Shown: in pieces, positions 8,348 through 16,985 of the stretch
How positions within the stretch are numbered: the first letter of the stretch is position 1
How the letters are laid out: every line of letters starts with the position of its first letter
Assembly (NCBI RefSeq): GCF_015732285.1
Contig: NZ_WIQU01000040.1
Span: 1-64,000 of the forward strand
Reading direction: 5' to 3'
DNA length: 64,000 nt
Origin: Pectinatus frisingensis
GTDB lineage: Bacteria; Bacillota; Negativicutes; Selenomonadales; Selenomonadaceae
Notes under the pieces: model-generated
Databases searched by the model: none
Told to the model about the DNA's origin: nothing
Seen by the model: the letters and a program-made list of their open reading frames with translations, nothing else
Program-made: the position numbers and the translations under genes

Positions 8348-9240
8348 TAGTCTGGTTCTCCTTTGTCATATCGTATTCCCTTAAATCTAGGTTCTCTGAG
8401 CTTTCCTTTAGCGGATTCTCCCATAGCATCTACCTGAACAATCTTGCCTACTATGAGGTTAGGATTGTGATACCAAGCGTCACGCTGTGCATCCGTCATG
8501 CCTGACACATGGATTTCTTCATCTTTATAGCGGCACACTAAGCCACCTAAAGTGTTCTCATATTTCCCGTTGCCCTTAAAGGTATCTACACATAATAGGT
8601 CTACTGAAAGACCTTTCTTAATTTTGATGATAGAAGCATTACGCTTGCCAGCCTGATAAGGTTGAAACTCAGCAGCATGAAGGACAGCACCTTCACCACC
8701 ACGTTTCCAAATAGACTCAGCAAAAGACATAACTTCATCTAAATTTCTGACATTATAATGAATAACTTCATACAAGAAAGGTTCTATCATGCTCAAAGAT
8801 ATGTCTGAGTTCACTAAAAAAGTTGGTAAGGTTATATCTGCTACCTCTTTTTCATCCCCATCATTTATGAGAGTGTGCATCAAAGCAACAAGTTCAGGAT
8901 GTTGTTTCTTTGTATCTCTACAGGCACCAGAGATAACGTTCTGTGTCTCGTTGAAAATATAGGCTTCAAATATCATGAACTTTTCTCTGCCAACACGTAG
9001 GAAGTCATCAAGCTCAGGCTTTAAATGTTCCATAGACAAAAATTCTTCGCCTGTCCTAGAGCAAACATGTATCACCCCATTAACCCTTATGGCACAACAA
9101 AAGACACCATCAAACTTCTCTGAGACCCACATAGGGAACTTAAGTTTGCTGGTGTCTATCTGTTCGATAGGCTTTAGTTTTTGAAAGAGGTGCTTCTTGT
9201 CACGCTTTAAGTGGGCACAAAGGTCAAATGGTTTTGGCAT
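8344..9240 (-). CDS. ATP-dependent DNA ligase
   Basis: About 298 aa. Nucleotidyltransferase motif I is MWVSEKFDGVFCCAI (Lys of EKFDG is the AMP-accepting residue); motif III-like EEFLSMEHLKPELDDFL, motif IV-like GGEGAVLH, motif V IIKIKKG, and an OB-fold C-terminal part with GMGES-type AMGESAKGKLREPRF are present. T7 gp1.3 is 359 aa, so this is a compact form. The start at 9240 (MPKPFDLC) has GAAGG nine bases upstream; an upstream Met would lie inside the previous gene. In this phage the ligase is with the replication genes rather than in the early block as in T7. Confidence 0.9.
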   Translation of the reverse strand: MPKPFDLCAHLKRDKKHLFQKLKPIEQIDTSKLKFPMWVSEKFDGVFCCAIRVNGVIHVCSRTGEEFLSMEHLKPELDDFLRVGREKFMIFEAYIFNETQNVISGACRDTKKQHPELVALMHTLINDGDEKEVADITLPTFLVNSDISLSMIEPFLYEVIHYNVRNLDEVMSFAESIWKRGGEGAVLHAAEFQPYQAGKRNASIIKIKKGLSVDLLCVDTFKGNGKYENTLGGLVCRYKDEEIHVSGMTDAQRDAWYHNPNLIVGKIVQVDAMGESAKGKLREPRFKGIRYDKGEPDY

Positions 9241-9619
9241 AAGCGAATACCTTCTTCCACTTTTCAACCATTTCATCTTTGTGAGCTTCAGCAGCTCCCA
9301 TTGTCATAAAGTTATTCTTCATAGCAACACGAATCTCAGAACTACCACAGTTTTCATAAAGGTAAGAATGAGAGATATAACCATCACAATCTATATTGAA
9401 ATACTTCACTTTATCATATTCAGGATTTATAACTGCACCTGCACCTTTTTCTTCCTGCTCTATAAGCCTTTCAAGAGCCAGCTTCAGACCTATAGCAACG
9501 TCAAAGGTATCTTCAGGATTACATTTGGCTACACCTTTATGCTTACCTCGCATAGCTATAACTACTTTTCTGTCTTTCGTAATAATTTTTATTTTTTCAT
9601 TTGGCATTACTGTTACCAT
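9224..9619 (-). CDS. Hypothetical phage protein
   Basis: 131 aa. The start at 9619 follows GAGGAG by nine bases and comes right after the stop of the FTR-like gene (TAAAATG); a longer in-frame version lies inside that gene. The first half (IKIITKDRKVVIAMRGKHKG) is a basic beta-rich stretch; the second half (KVKYFNIDCDGYISHSYL then NNFMTMGAAEAHKDEMVEKW) resembles the small beta-strand plus helix modules seen in many phage proteins in which a Gly follows the first strand. No function can be assigned. Confidence 0.7.
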   Translation of the reverse strand: MVTVMPNEKIKIITKDRKVVIAMRGKHKGVAKCNPEDTFDVAIGLKLALERLIEQEEKGAGAVINPEYDKVKYFNIDCDGYISHSYLYENCGSSEIRVAMKNNFMTMGAAEAHKDEMVEKWKKVFAYAKTI

Positions 9620-9620
9620 T

Positions 9621-9866
9621 TTATTTGTCTCCTCTTTTATCTCTAATATAAAGTCCACAACGGCAAGCCTTAAGTTCCCTCATGTATCTACAAGGACACA
9701 CTGTGTCAGCGTTATGTTGCGCCAGACAAGGGCAGTAAGGTTCACCTAATTTGGATTCATTCTTCCCTAGCTTCGTCAAAACATTAGCAACTTGAATAGC
9801 TTTAGGATTGACGAGCATCCCATATTTCTTAGCGTTAGCTTCAGGTGTATAAGCTGAATCAGACAT
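9621..9866 (-). CDS. Ferredoxin-thioredoxin reductase catalytic-subunit-like Fe-S protein
   Basis: 81 aa. The C-terminal half carries YCPCLAQHNADTVCPC, then CRCGLY: three paired-Cys motifs (CPC-x9-CPC-x8-CRC) like the CPC...CPC...CHC of the FTR beta subunit, which holds a 4Fe-4S cluster next to a redox-active disulfide. The helix TPEANAKKYGMLVNP before them also fits. It would reduce a disulfide in a partner, perhaps thioredoxin, using ferredoxin electrons. The start at 9866 overlaps the thyX stop by eight bases. Substrate unknown; the final His of the usual CHC is Arg here. Confidence 0.72.
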   Translation of the reverse strand: MSDSAYTPEANAKKYGMLVNPKAIQVANVLTKLGKNESKLGEPYCPCLAQHNADTVCPCRYMRELKACRCGLYIRDKRGDK

Positions 9867-10437
9867 GGAAGTTGCACCCCCATTCAGAACAATGGTCACA
9901 AGACATAAAGTTTCTGTTAAATATCTCAGGTGCTTCAGCAGCTAAAATAGTTTTAATTCCAGCAGCTATGTCTTGATGTTCCTGTTGTGCCCTATGACAT
10001 AAGCGTTTCGGAAGATATTCAAACCAAGCTCTGAAGTTACCTGTGACAACAAGTTTATACTTAGCAGCTTTAGGCAGCATATAGGCAGCTTCTTCAAATG
10101 ACATACCACCTGATGCCAGAAGTTTAGAATAATTGTGCATTTGTTCATTCAGAGATACGTTCAAAGCATTGTTGTTTGTGTGATAGAAAGAAGTCAATTC
10201 ACTTCCCCTGCTGCTCTGTACAGTGAAGGATAGATGTCTGTGCCTAGTTATCTGAAGCAGCACCGAGATACTACAATCTAACTCAAACGTAGCTGAACAG
10301 TGCTCTAAGACACTTAAGTGACCTGCTTCTATGATGTGTTCTATAACACCAGCGGGGCAGTTCTTCTGATAACATTGTCCTGCTGCTGTTTGCAAGATTT
10401 CCATATAGTTAGGAGTGATAGACAAAAGTTTTATCAT
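9859..10437 (-). CDS. thyX: Flavin-dependent thymidylate synthase ThyX
   Basis: 192 aa. ThyX makes dTMP from dUMP with methylene-tetrahydrofolate and FAD-bound hydride, without dihydrofolate production. The ThyX motif RHR-x7-S is present as ITRHRHLSFTVQSSRGSE, preceded by HLSVLEHCSATFEL (His-rich substrate region) and followed by NFRAWFEYLPKRLC and the helix of Gln residues AQQEHQDIA. It is a little shorter than the usual 220-250 aa. It overlaps the zinc-ribbon gene by four bases and the FTR-like gene by eight. With dUTPase and phage NrdDG it makes a dNTP-supply module suited to anaerobic growth. Confidence 0.93.
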   Translation of the reverse strand: MIKLLSITPNYMEILQTAAGQCYQKNCPAGVIEHIIEAGHLSVLEHCSATFELDCSISVLLQITRHRHLSFTVQSSRGSELTSFYHTNNNALNVSLNEQMHNYSKLLASGGMSFEEAAYMLPKAAKYKLVVTGNFRAWFEYLPKRLCHRAQQEHQDIAAGIKTILAAEAPEIFNRNFMSCDHCSEWGCNFHV

Positions 10438-10598
10438 TTCTTCATACCTGCCTTTACTGGATTCTTGTATTCCTTGCTCTTTATGTCTCTCAAATTTATT
10501 GTCTTACCGCAGGAACAAGTTATGCTTATAATGCACTTTGAGTAAGACTGAAGTAATGACTTTCCACATTTAGGACATTTCAATCTTTCGTTAATCAT
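10434..10598 (-). CDS. 54-aa zinc-ribbon protein
   Basis: Small ORF filling the gap between DNA polymerase and thyX. It starts MINERLKCPKCGKSLLQSYS and has a second pair TCSCGKTINLR, a C-x2-C ... C-x-C zinc ribbon of the Com/rubredoxin-like type, with a basic C-terminus. AAGGGATG lies seven bases upstream of the ATG, and the stop overlaps the thyX start (ATGA). Possibly nucleic-acid-binding; function unknown. Confidence 0.65.
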   Translation of the reverse strand: MINERLKCPKCGKSLLQSYSKCIISITCSCGKTINLRDIKSKEYKNPVKAGMKK

Positions 10599-10627
10599 AA
10601 TAAATACATCCCTTCAATTTAGTGGCA

Positions 10628-12526
10628 TTAGTGGCAATCTGCCCAATTCTTTCCTATCTTTCCTTCTGTATCGAGCTGTATACGGAAACTAAAAAAGGCT
10701 TCTGCATCACGCATAGCCTTTTGTGCTTCTTCTATAACAATGTCAGCAATCTCTTTAGTCCTACAGGCAAGCTGGATTTCATCATGAACCCAAGCCATGT
10801 AAGCAAAGCTGCCATCCCAGCCATGCTTCAAGCCACGTTCAAGCAACCTTCTCTCAGTCTCTACAATCCACTTTTTGCAAATTAAGGCACCTGCGGATTG
10901 CAGCAGCAAATTTAGTGCTGAGTGAGGACTCCTAACGTGCAGCAAGCGTCCGTCAAGACCTTTAAGGTAATGACGTTTCCACTTGACAACTCTGCCTTTG
11001 TCTGAGACAACTAAAGCATCCTGAACGGCATCCCTAAGACACTTAATAGCAGGTGTAGCTTTAAGGAACTTTCTCTTGATAGCCTTGCCATCTTTAGCGG
11101 TTCCTTTAATTATCTTGCCAATCTTAGCATCACCAGCACCATACAGGAAGGCATAGATGAATGTCTTAGCTTGATTTCTCTCAGGCAAGCCAGCAGCTTC
11201 CTGATTCATGGTGTGTATGTCACCAGTAAGGATTGTATGAGCATACTTACCGTTGTCATAAGGTGCCATAAAGTGCGCTAAACATCTGAGTTCCAGACCA
11301 CAGGCATCAATTCCAGCCTGATACCAGTTACCAGAATTAAATAAGGTTCTACACTCTTTGCCATATGGAGAGCCTATATGTGGCACCTGAGCCACGTTAG
11401 GTGAGCTATGTGTAGCTCTGCCAGACACAGCACCATTTGGTACAACCCTACCATGAATACAGCCTGTGTCTACGTTATAGGCATCTATCCAAGCATGAGA
11501 GCCATCCGCTAGTTGCCCTAAGCGTTTCTTAAGCATTAAGGATTCTTGAATGAGACCTGCGATATGCTTCAGTTCTTCAGGGCAAGCTTCATCATTGACA
11601 ATAAAGTTAAGAGTTTCATCATCCATCTTAAGGCGGTAATTCTCTATTTTAGGATTATCGTCCATATCTGGTATGTCATATAAATCAATATTGTCAGGAT
11701 TGTAATTATACATTTTACGAAAGACATATTCTATCTGAAGTCTAGAGTTTGGATTAAAGGATTTATAGCGTTGAATAGCCACACCTTTTTTATAACCGAG
11801 CCTTTTATTGTCTCTCTTAGGCACGAATATTTTGTCTGGTATCTCTGGTATCTTATTTACAAGTTCTGCTTCCAGAATGGCTTGTTGTGAGCGTAGAGTA
11901 GCTTCTAGTTTCAAAGCACCTTCTATGTCAAACTTAAAGCCATTTCGTTCCTGCTTAGACATCAGCCAAGCAACCTCATGCTCTAGCCGTATAGCTTTAG
12001 CGGAATAATGGGATGACATTAGCTTTTCAAAGAGTGCTTTAGTCACCCATACATCCTGCTCATTGTAATCTAGCATTTCAGGAGTATAGATTGCCCAAGC
12101 ATCCTCTTGTTCACCATAGGTTCCCTTAAGGATATCTAAACGATACCCCCAAGCCATGAGCTTATGAGACTTATAAAACTTCTTAGGAAGCTGACCTGAC
12201 CGCATATAGCCTAGGTCAATTACATCAATGTTTGAATAAATAAGACGAGCCATGACTAAAGTATCAACTACCTGCGAATGTTGCTTATAGCCAACATGAA
12301 AGTTAGCATAGAGCTTCTCCAAAGCAGGAATATCATAGTTTATAATGTTGTGACCACATATGGAGTCTCCCTCATCTATAGCCTTTTGTAGTCTCCTGAC
12401 TCCTTCTTCTACCTGTGTTGGGTCATAACGAGACATTTTATTTGTTGAAGTGTCATAAATGCACATACAATGCAGCTTTGACACAGTGTCTAGCAATCCA
12501 TCTGTTTCAATATCAAACAATAACAT
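10628..12526 (-). CDS. Family A DNA polymerase (T7 gp5-like) with a shortened thumb insertion
   Basis: 632 aa. The 3'-5' exonuclease begins MLLFDIETDGLL (Exo I). Polymerase motif A is GIDACGLELRCLAHF, the O helix RNQAKTFIYAFLYGAG (including the Tyr of T7 Tyr526) is motif B, and motif C is AWVHDEIQ. The protein is about 70 aa shorter than T7 gp5. From memory of gp5, most of the difference falls between the conserved thumb segments, where T7 has its thioredoxin-binding loop; here only about 16 residues (DNKRLGYKKGVAIQRY) separate PKR from SFNPNSR. A GAAAGGAAG site precedes the ATG. Confidence 0.95.
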   Translation of the reverse strand: MLLFDIETDGLLDTVSKLHCMCIYDTSTNKMSRYDPTQVEEGVRRLQKAIDEGDSICGHNIINYDIPALEKLYANFHVGYKQHSQVVDTLVMARLIYSNIDVIDLGYMRSGQLPKKFYKSHKLMAWGYRLDILKGTYGEQEDAWAIYTPEMLDYNEQDVWVTKALFEKLMSSHYSAKAIRLEHEVAWLMSKQERNGFKFDIEGALKLEATLRSQQAILEAELVNKIPEIPDKIFVPKRDNKRLGYKKGVAIQRYKSFNPNSRLQIEYVFRKMYNYNPDNIDLYDIPDMDDNPKIENYRLKMDDETLNFIVNDEACPEELKHIAGLIQESLMLKKRLGQLADGSHAWIDAYNVDTGCIHGRVVPNGAVSGRATHSSPNVAQVPHIGSPYGKECRTLFNSGNWYQAGIDACGLELRCLAHFMAPYDNGKYAHTILTGDIHTMNQEAAGLPERNQAKTFIYAFLYGAGDAKIGKIIKGTAKDGKAIKRKFLKATPAIKCLRDAVQDALVVSDKGRVVKWKRHYLKGLDGRLLHVRSPHSALNLLLQSAGALICKKWIVETERRLLERGLKHGWDGSFAYMAWVHDEIQLACRTKEIADIVIEEAQKAMRDAEAFFSFRIQLDTEGKIGKNWADCH

Positions 12527-12553
12527 AATTGTTCTTCCTTTCGTGTTTTTATT

Positions 12554-12571
12554 TTGTAACGTACATTACAA
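12554..12571 (-). repeat. Palindrome copy 1 (TTGTAACGTACATTACAA)
   Basis: Eighteen-base palindrome with one mismatched pair, lying directly after the phage nrdD stop and before the DNA polymerase ribosome binding site. In RNA it forms a 6-bp hairpin. The same element occurs at 18608-18625 and, slightly changed, at 23144-23161, each time within a few bases of a stop codon. Confidence 0.75.
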
Positions 12572-14347
12572 TTATTGATAAAATCTTTTCTGTTGTTCCT
12601 TTTGTCTGGCATCACTGAAGTTTGAGATACGCTTCAGGTATCCTATGATACGAGTTCCGTAATCTAAGTTGGTACTAGTGCACTTAGGGCAAGCCTTAAG
12701 CGTCCGAGGGTCAATATTTCCACAATCGTTACATATCGTGCATTTAGTATTAGTAGTCCAATAGTTGACTCCTGCAACCATACAGAGGTCAAACAAGTAC
12801 ATAGCATTATCATAAGACAATAGCTGTTGAAGGTTTAAATGCAGTGCACTTCCACCATCTAAATACTGAATTATTTCTTTGCCATGTAATTGTATTTTGT
12901 CTAATATGGTAGATTCTGTATCTTCAACTAGATAGAAATAACTGTTATAGCAATCACGATTAACTTCATAACCTGATTCTTTATCCCATTTAGCATTTTT
13001 GACACCTAAATTTTCAGCAGGTACTAGCTCAGTGTTGAAGCGTATGCCTTTTATTTTGAGCGTCAGCTTATTGCAATTGCTTATACTAGATAAGACACGC
13101 TGAATGTATCCTTTGTAATACTTATTATTTCCAACTACATACCCTCTATACTCAGCACTTTCAGCCAGACCATTAAGACCAATTGTTAAAAATTGTTTGT
13201 CTATGTCCATGAATCCAGCGGAGTAAGCAGGTAATAAGCCAGCAGCTATATATTCCTTATAGACCTCTTTGTAAGCTATAAGATACTTTTGGATGTCTGC
13301 AACCACTTCTTCTAACTGCCATGCTTTATACTTATGAGCAAACCTATTCATGTTCAAAGTGATAACCTGAGCTGAACCTGTGACAACACCGCCAGCACCT
13401 AAAGTGTAACTAAAAGTGTTGTCAGCTAACTCATTCCTCAAACGGCAGCAGGATGCAAGACTATCAACGGCATCAGACATATAAATAAAGAAGCTGTTGC
13501 CTTTAGACATTTCAGCAGCTAAGAACTTCTGAAATATTGTATCTACTGCTGCATTGTCTTTAGTCAAGAGTGAAGCTGTAACTACAGGAAAAGTAAGCAA
13601 TTCCTTAGTGCGTTCTTCTCTGAACCATATTAGAAAGTATTCCTGTAGTTTACGTGTACTATCCATATCAGGCTGTGTGCCATCAGGATAGTAGAACTCC
13701 CCAAACATTTCCTGCATATAAGGCTTATCAAAAATAGAGATATTCCAGAATACGCTCTGGTCTCCTCTGGCACTTGCAGGTTGATTTAAGGCATACACAA
13801 CACCCTGAAGTTCCTGAGTTATCTCTTTTTTATTTGTCTTTAAATAATCTTTGCCATACTGCTGTCTTGCAAAGTAGTCAAAGATATGCAAGAACTCAAC
13901 TGTTGCTACAGCACCAGCAAAGTTAGAAGCTACCTGATACACAAGATTCACAAAGCCACCACAAAATGACTGAAGGTTCTTAGGTGCCCCTGAGACACCA
14001 CCCATACACTTTGTGCCTTCCAAAAGGAAAGGATAAAGCGTGATACTGGCACAATAAGGTTTCAAGCTGGTTTCATCATGAATATAAATTAGATGACTTT
14101 CAACATCAGCTATAAACTGGTCTGCTGTGTCTTTGTCATATAATTCAGTTATCTTATTGTAAACTTTAAGTCTGTTTATCTGTATTGTGTCAGCCTTATA
14201 TAATTCAGCTTCTAGCGTAGCTATGGTCTTATGAGTGACATTAGCGTTGCTGTCCACTTCTGAGCCTGAAGCTGCATTACTGGCTTTCATGTAATGTTCT
14301 ATGAAGTCTAGCTTTTGCTGCTTCTGGCTATCTTTAAGTTTATACAT
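12572..14347 (-). CDS. nrdD: Phage class III (anaerobic) ribonucleotide reductase, large subunit
   Basis: 591 aa. It reduces ribonucleoside triphosphates with formate via a glycyl radical made by NrdG. Family features: SAR/GDQSVFWNISIFDKPY, two C-terminal zinc Cys pairs (CTICNDCG and CPKC) and the radical loop GTRIIGYLKRIS, where the Gly of IIGYL carries the radical. There is no N-terminal ATP-cone, unlike the host NrdD at 31 kb, so it should escape dATP feedback. All catalytic parts are in one chain, again unlike the host enzyme. It is divergent from the host copy, so it was not recently picked up from this chromosome. Confidence 0.93.
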   Translation of the reverse strand: MYKLKDSQKQQKLDFIEHYMKASNAASGSEVDSNANVTHKTIATLEAELYKADTIQINRLKVYNKITELYDKDTADQFIADVESHLIYIHDETSLKPYCASITLYPFLLEGTKCMGGVSGAPKNLQSFCGGFVNLVYQVASNFAGAVATVEFLHIFDYFARQQYGKDYLKTNKKEITQELQGVVYALNQPASARGDQSVFWNISIFDKPYMQEMFGEFYYPDGTQPDMDSTRKLQEYFLIWFREERTKELLTFPVVTASLLTKDNAAVDTIFQKFLAAEMSKGNSFFIYMSDAVDSLASCCRLRNELADNTFSYTLGAGGVVTGSAQVITLNMNRFAHKYKAWQLEEVVADIQKYLIAYKEVYKEYIAAGLLPAYSAGFMDIDKQFLTIGLNGLAESAEYRGYVVGNNKYYKGYIQRVLSSISNCNKLTLKIKGIRFNTELVPAENLGVKNAKWDKESGYEVNRDCYNSYFYLVEDTESTILDKIQLHGKEIIQYLDGGSALHLNLQQLLSYDNAMYLFDLCMVAGVNYWTTNTKCTICNDCGNIDPRTLKACPKCTSTNLDYGTRIIGYLKRISNFSDARQKEQQKRFYQ

Positions 14348-14356
14348 AGATTACCT

Positions 14357-14809
14357 TCATCCCACTATCCGCCAATCCTCAGCAAGCATATCTGTTTGTG
14401 AAGCCAACCATCCTATAATGATGGAACCATCTGCTGCCTTCATATCAATATGTGATTGTATATTAACTGTAGCATCACATTCTAAGAGTGCATGTTCACC
14501 AAATAATTTTTTTGCTGTTTCTTGCTTTAAATTAATTACAGGTATAATACTTCCTGTAGTCAGATATATAAACATCCCTTTGCCATTCCAGCCTTTACGG
14601 CTAACTTTTTTGCCCAATTTCAAAGCTTCAATAGCAAGACCAAAATTCATACCATCTATAGGACGATAGGCTTTCTCAAAGACAGCTTTAGGAGACCAAG
14701 AGATATATCCGTCCTCATACTGTAATCTGTAGCCATCTTTTCCAGCAGTTCTACCTGTTATATCACAGCCACGTTCAGCCTTAATAATTTTAGTTCCAAT
14801 ATAAATCAT
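14357..14809 (-). CDS. Tad2-domain (DUF2829) protein, likely anti-Thoeris
   Basis: 150 aa in two parts. Residues 1-50 (MIYIGTKIIKAERG, then DGYRLQYEDGYISWSPKAVF) are a small module often fused to phage proteins. Residues 52-150 start MNFGLAIEALKLGKKVSRKG, continue WNGKGMFIYL and end GWLASQTDMLAEDWRIV: the DUF2829/Tad2-like domain. Tad2 proteins are known to bind and sequester the gcADPR signal of Thoeris and related nucleotide signals of other defences. That activity is inferred from family. It sits between phage nrdG and nrdD, overlapping nrdG by one base. Confidence 0.82.
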   Translation of the reverse strand: MIYIGTKIIKAERGCDITGRTAGKDGYRLQYEDGYISWSPKAVFEKAYRPIDGMNFGLAIEALKLGKKVSRKGWNGKGMFIYLTTGSIIPVINLKQETAKKLFGEHALLECDATVNIQSHIDMKAADGSIIIGWLASQTDMLAEDWRIVG

Positions 14810-15345
14810 TACACTAACTCCTTTTGAGGAAGAAAAGCATCCGTCATATCAATTAATTCTTGTATTCTATCAACATAAACACCATGTATAAAGGTATACT
14901 TTATGTCTACCTTATAGAACCTTTGGTTAGTTGTTGGTGACTGAAGTCCACCTAAAGCTGCCTTATAGCTACCTGTTTTTAGCCATGTCAATGGTAATTT
15001 CTGAGCTAACCATCTATGAAAGGATTCATCATCTGTGCCAGTGTAAAGACATACAGGTGCTATGCCGCTCATGACAATGATAAGTTCTTCTAATTCCTCA
15101 TCACTTAAGCCGTTGGTAGTTCCACCCATCAAGACAATAGCATTAGCACCTTTGTCCACCTGAGCTTCAGCATATTGCATCATCTGATACAATGACATCT
15201 TTTCATTTACTTTGCATCTTAAATGCTCACTGTGGCAACCTTTGCAATTCCTGACACATTCTCCTATTTCAAAATAGACAGCAACCTTATTAGGTACTTC
15301 AGTTAATGTGATACCTTTAGATACCACAGGAATTAAAATTGACAT
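14809..15345 (-). CDS. nrdG: Phage anaerobic ribonucleotide reductase activase
   Basis: 178-aa radical SAM enzyme that installs the glycyl radical in NrdD. The Cys motif is CVRNCKGCHSE (C-x3-C-x2-C) at about residues 30-38, followed by the typical VLMGGTTNGLSDEELEELI segment in place of the usual TFSGGEP. Length is slightly above the 155-175 aa norm. It belongs to the phage nrdG-tad2-nrdD cluster and overlaps the primase-helicase gene by 13 bases. It differs strongly from the host NrdG. Confidence 0.9.
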   Translation of the reverse strand: MSILIPVVSKGITLTEVPNKVAVYFEIGECVRNCKGCHSEHLRCKVNEKMSLYQMMQYAEAQVDKGANAIVLMGGTTNGLSDEELEELIIVMSGIAPVCLYTGTDDESFHRWLAQKLPLTWLKTGSYKAALGGLQSPTTNQRFYKVDIKYTFIHGVYVDRIQELIDMTDAFLPQKELV

Positions 15346-16985
15346 CCTGCTTCTTCTCCTTTATTTTCTTTTATTTCCAGAGGGTCAACGTCCTCTAGGA
15401 TATTTTTACTTTTGTTAAAACGTACATAACCTGCAATTCCTGTATTGCCTGTAAAGCGGTTCTTCAAGACCCTAAGTTTCAAAGTGTTCTTAAGGCTTTC
15501 ATCATCTGCCTGTTGGTTTCGCTCTAGTGCTAAGACAATATCAGGAAGCTGTTTTAGGGAACCTGAGCCACGCAGGTCATCTAGTGAGATAATCCCACCT
15601 TGCTCAAAAGGTGTAGCTTTCATATCACTTTTACGTAAGTGAGAGACAACTACTATTCCTGCCCCTGTTTCCTCTATGAGTGCTCTGAGGTTAGTCATCA
15701 GGCGGTCTATACATTTCCTTTCGTCACCTGAAGATTCGTCTAAGCCAGATACAGCTATCGAAACATGGTCAAATATCGCGTAGTCGCATCCTTCACCTGT
15801 AATCAGATACCTTATTTTGTCTAGGAGATTGCCACCTTCTATGCTTCCAAAGTGGTCATATAGGACAAAATTACCATCCCCAAACACCTTGTCATACATA
15901 GTTTCTAATAACTTTTTGTCTAAAGTATTCCACAGCAAGTGAAGTGGCAACTGACAATGTATAGACAATATGTCTTTTAAGGTTTTCTTAGGATTTTCTT
16001 CTAGCATCACTAAGCCAACTTTAAGACCATCTTTCATCTTTAGCTTGTAGGCTATCTCCCTTGCCATAGTTGACTTGCCGATACCTGAGCCAGCAGTAAG
16101 CAGCACCATTTCACCTTTTCGGATACCCATAGTCATCTTGTTTAGCTCAGGAGACCAAGGATACTCAAAGGTTTCTTGTGTTTCCTCTGAGGAAAACAAA
16201 ACGTCCTTCAGGTCTTTAGCATTTACTAGACCGTCAGGACGATATTCTTTAGCGTTCCATATTGCATTGATGATAGCATCCGCTTTGCCAGCTATAAGGC
16301 ACTCATTAGGGTCTTTAAGCGGTAATTGAGCTATCTTAAGTTTATGAGGTGGTAATAAGCCTACAACGCTCTGTACGGCTTTCTGTCCAACCTCGTCCAT
16401 ATCAAACATGACTATGACTTCCTCGAAGCCTTTAAGCCAGTCAATGTTTGCCTTGAAGGTGTCTAAAGCACTCTTACAGCCGAACGGCAAGGACACTACA
16501 GGATACTTATTGCCCTGAACCTGTGACACCGTAAGACAATCAATTTCACCTTCAGTGATAACTAACTTCTTGCCCCCCTGAAACAACTGCTGCCCCCAAA
16601 AGACATGAGCCTTATGACCTCTTACTATAAAGTTTTTGTCTTTATCTCTGCTCTTTTGGAATACAACTTCTGCATCTGCGACATAGTTAGCTATCTGTAT
16701 TGAGTTTCCCCATTCATCCTTCGTGACAAAATAGCCATACTTCTTGCAAGTAGAAGCCTTTAAGCCACGTTTACGAATATCTTTTATTAACATATCTTGT
16801 ACAGGAATGATAGACAATTTCTTCTTTGTAGTAACTGTCACTGACTCACTCCCTTCTAGTTTCGTCCACTTCTCACAGACAAAACAGAATTTATGGTCTG
16901 TGTATAAAGTAGCACCATCCGAACTCCCACAAAACTCACATGGTACATGAGCTTGCACTATTTCAGATTCTCCCAATATTCTCAC
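15333..16985 (-). CDS. DNA primase-helicase (T7 gp4-like)
   Basis: 550 aa, compared with 566 for T7 gp4A. The N-terminal zinc-binding domain has HVPCEFCGSSD then FCFVCEKW (residues 13-43). The TOPRIM primase core has KLVITEGEIDCLTVSQ and VIVMFDMDEVGQKA. The C-terminal RecA-like helicase has Walker A TAGSGIGKST, Walker B-like DYAIFDHVSIAV, then VVVSHLRKS and SGSLKQLPDIVLALERNQ. The acidic C-terminal tail for polymerase contact is present but mild (ENKGEEAGCQF). The start overlaps the lysozyme-like gene by 23 bases. Confidence 0.95.
   Translation of the reverse strand: MRILGESEIVQAHVPCEFCGSSDGATLYTDHKFCFVCEKWTKLEGSESVTVTTKKKLSIIPVQDMLIKDIRKRGLKASTCKKYGYFVTKDEWGNSIQIANYVADAEVVFQKSRDKDKNFIVRGHKAHVFWGQQLFQGGKKLVITEGEIDCLTVSQVQGNKYPVVSLPFGCKSALDTFKANIDWLKGFEEVIVMFDMDEVGQKAVQSVVGLLPPHKLKIAQLPLKDPNECLIAGKADAIINAIWNAKEYRPDGLVNAKDLKDVLFSSEETQETFEYPWSPELNKMTMGIRKGEMVLLTAGSGIGKSTMAREIAYKLKMKDGLKVGLVMLEENPKKTLKDILSIHCQLPLHLLWNTLDKKLLETMYDKVFGDGNFVLYDHFGSIEGGNLLDKIRYLITGEGCDYAIFDHVSIAVSGLDESSGDERKCIDRLMTNLRALIEETGAGIVVVSHLRKSDMKATPFEQGGIISLDDLRGSGSLKQLPDIVLALERNQQADDESLKNTLKLRVLKNRFTGNTGIAGYVRFNKSKNILEDVDPLEIKENKGEEAGCQF

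Noticed and set aside
9197-9749. Plus-strand reading frames of 117 and 149 codons opposite the ligase and 131-aa genes
   Set aside because: They are antisense to well-supported genes, have low-complexity Phe/Ser/Tyr-rich products and no start signals.
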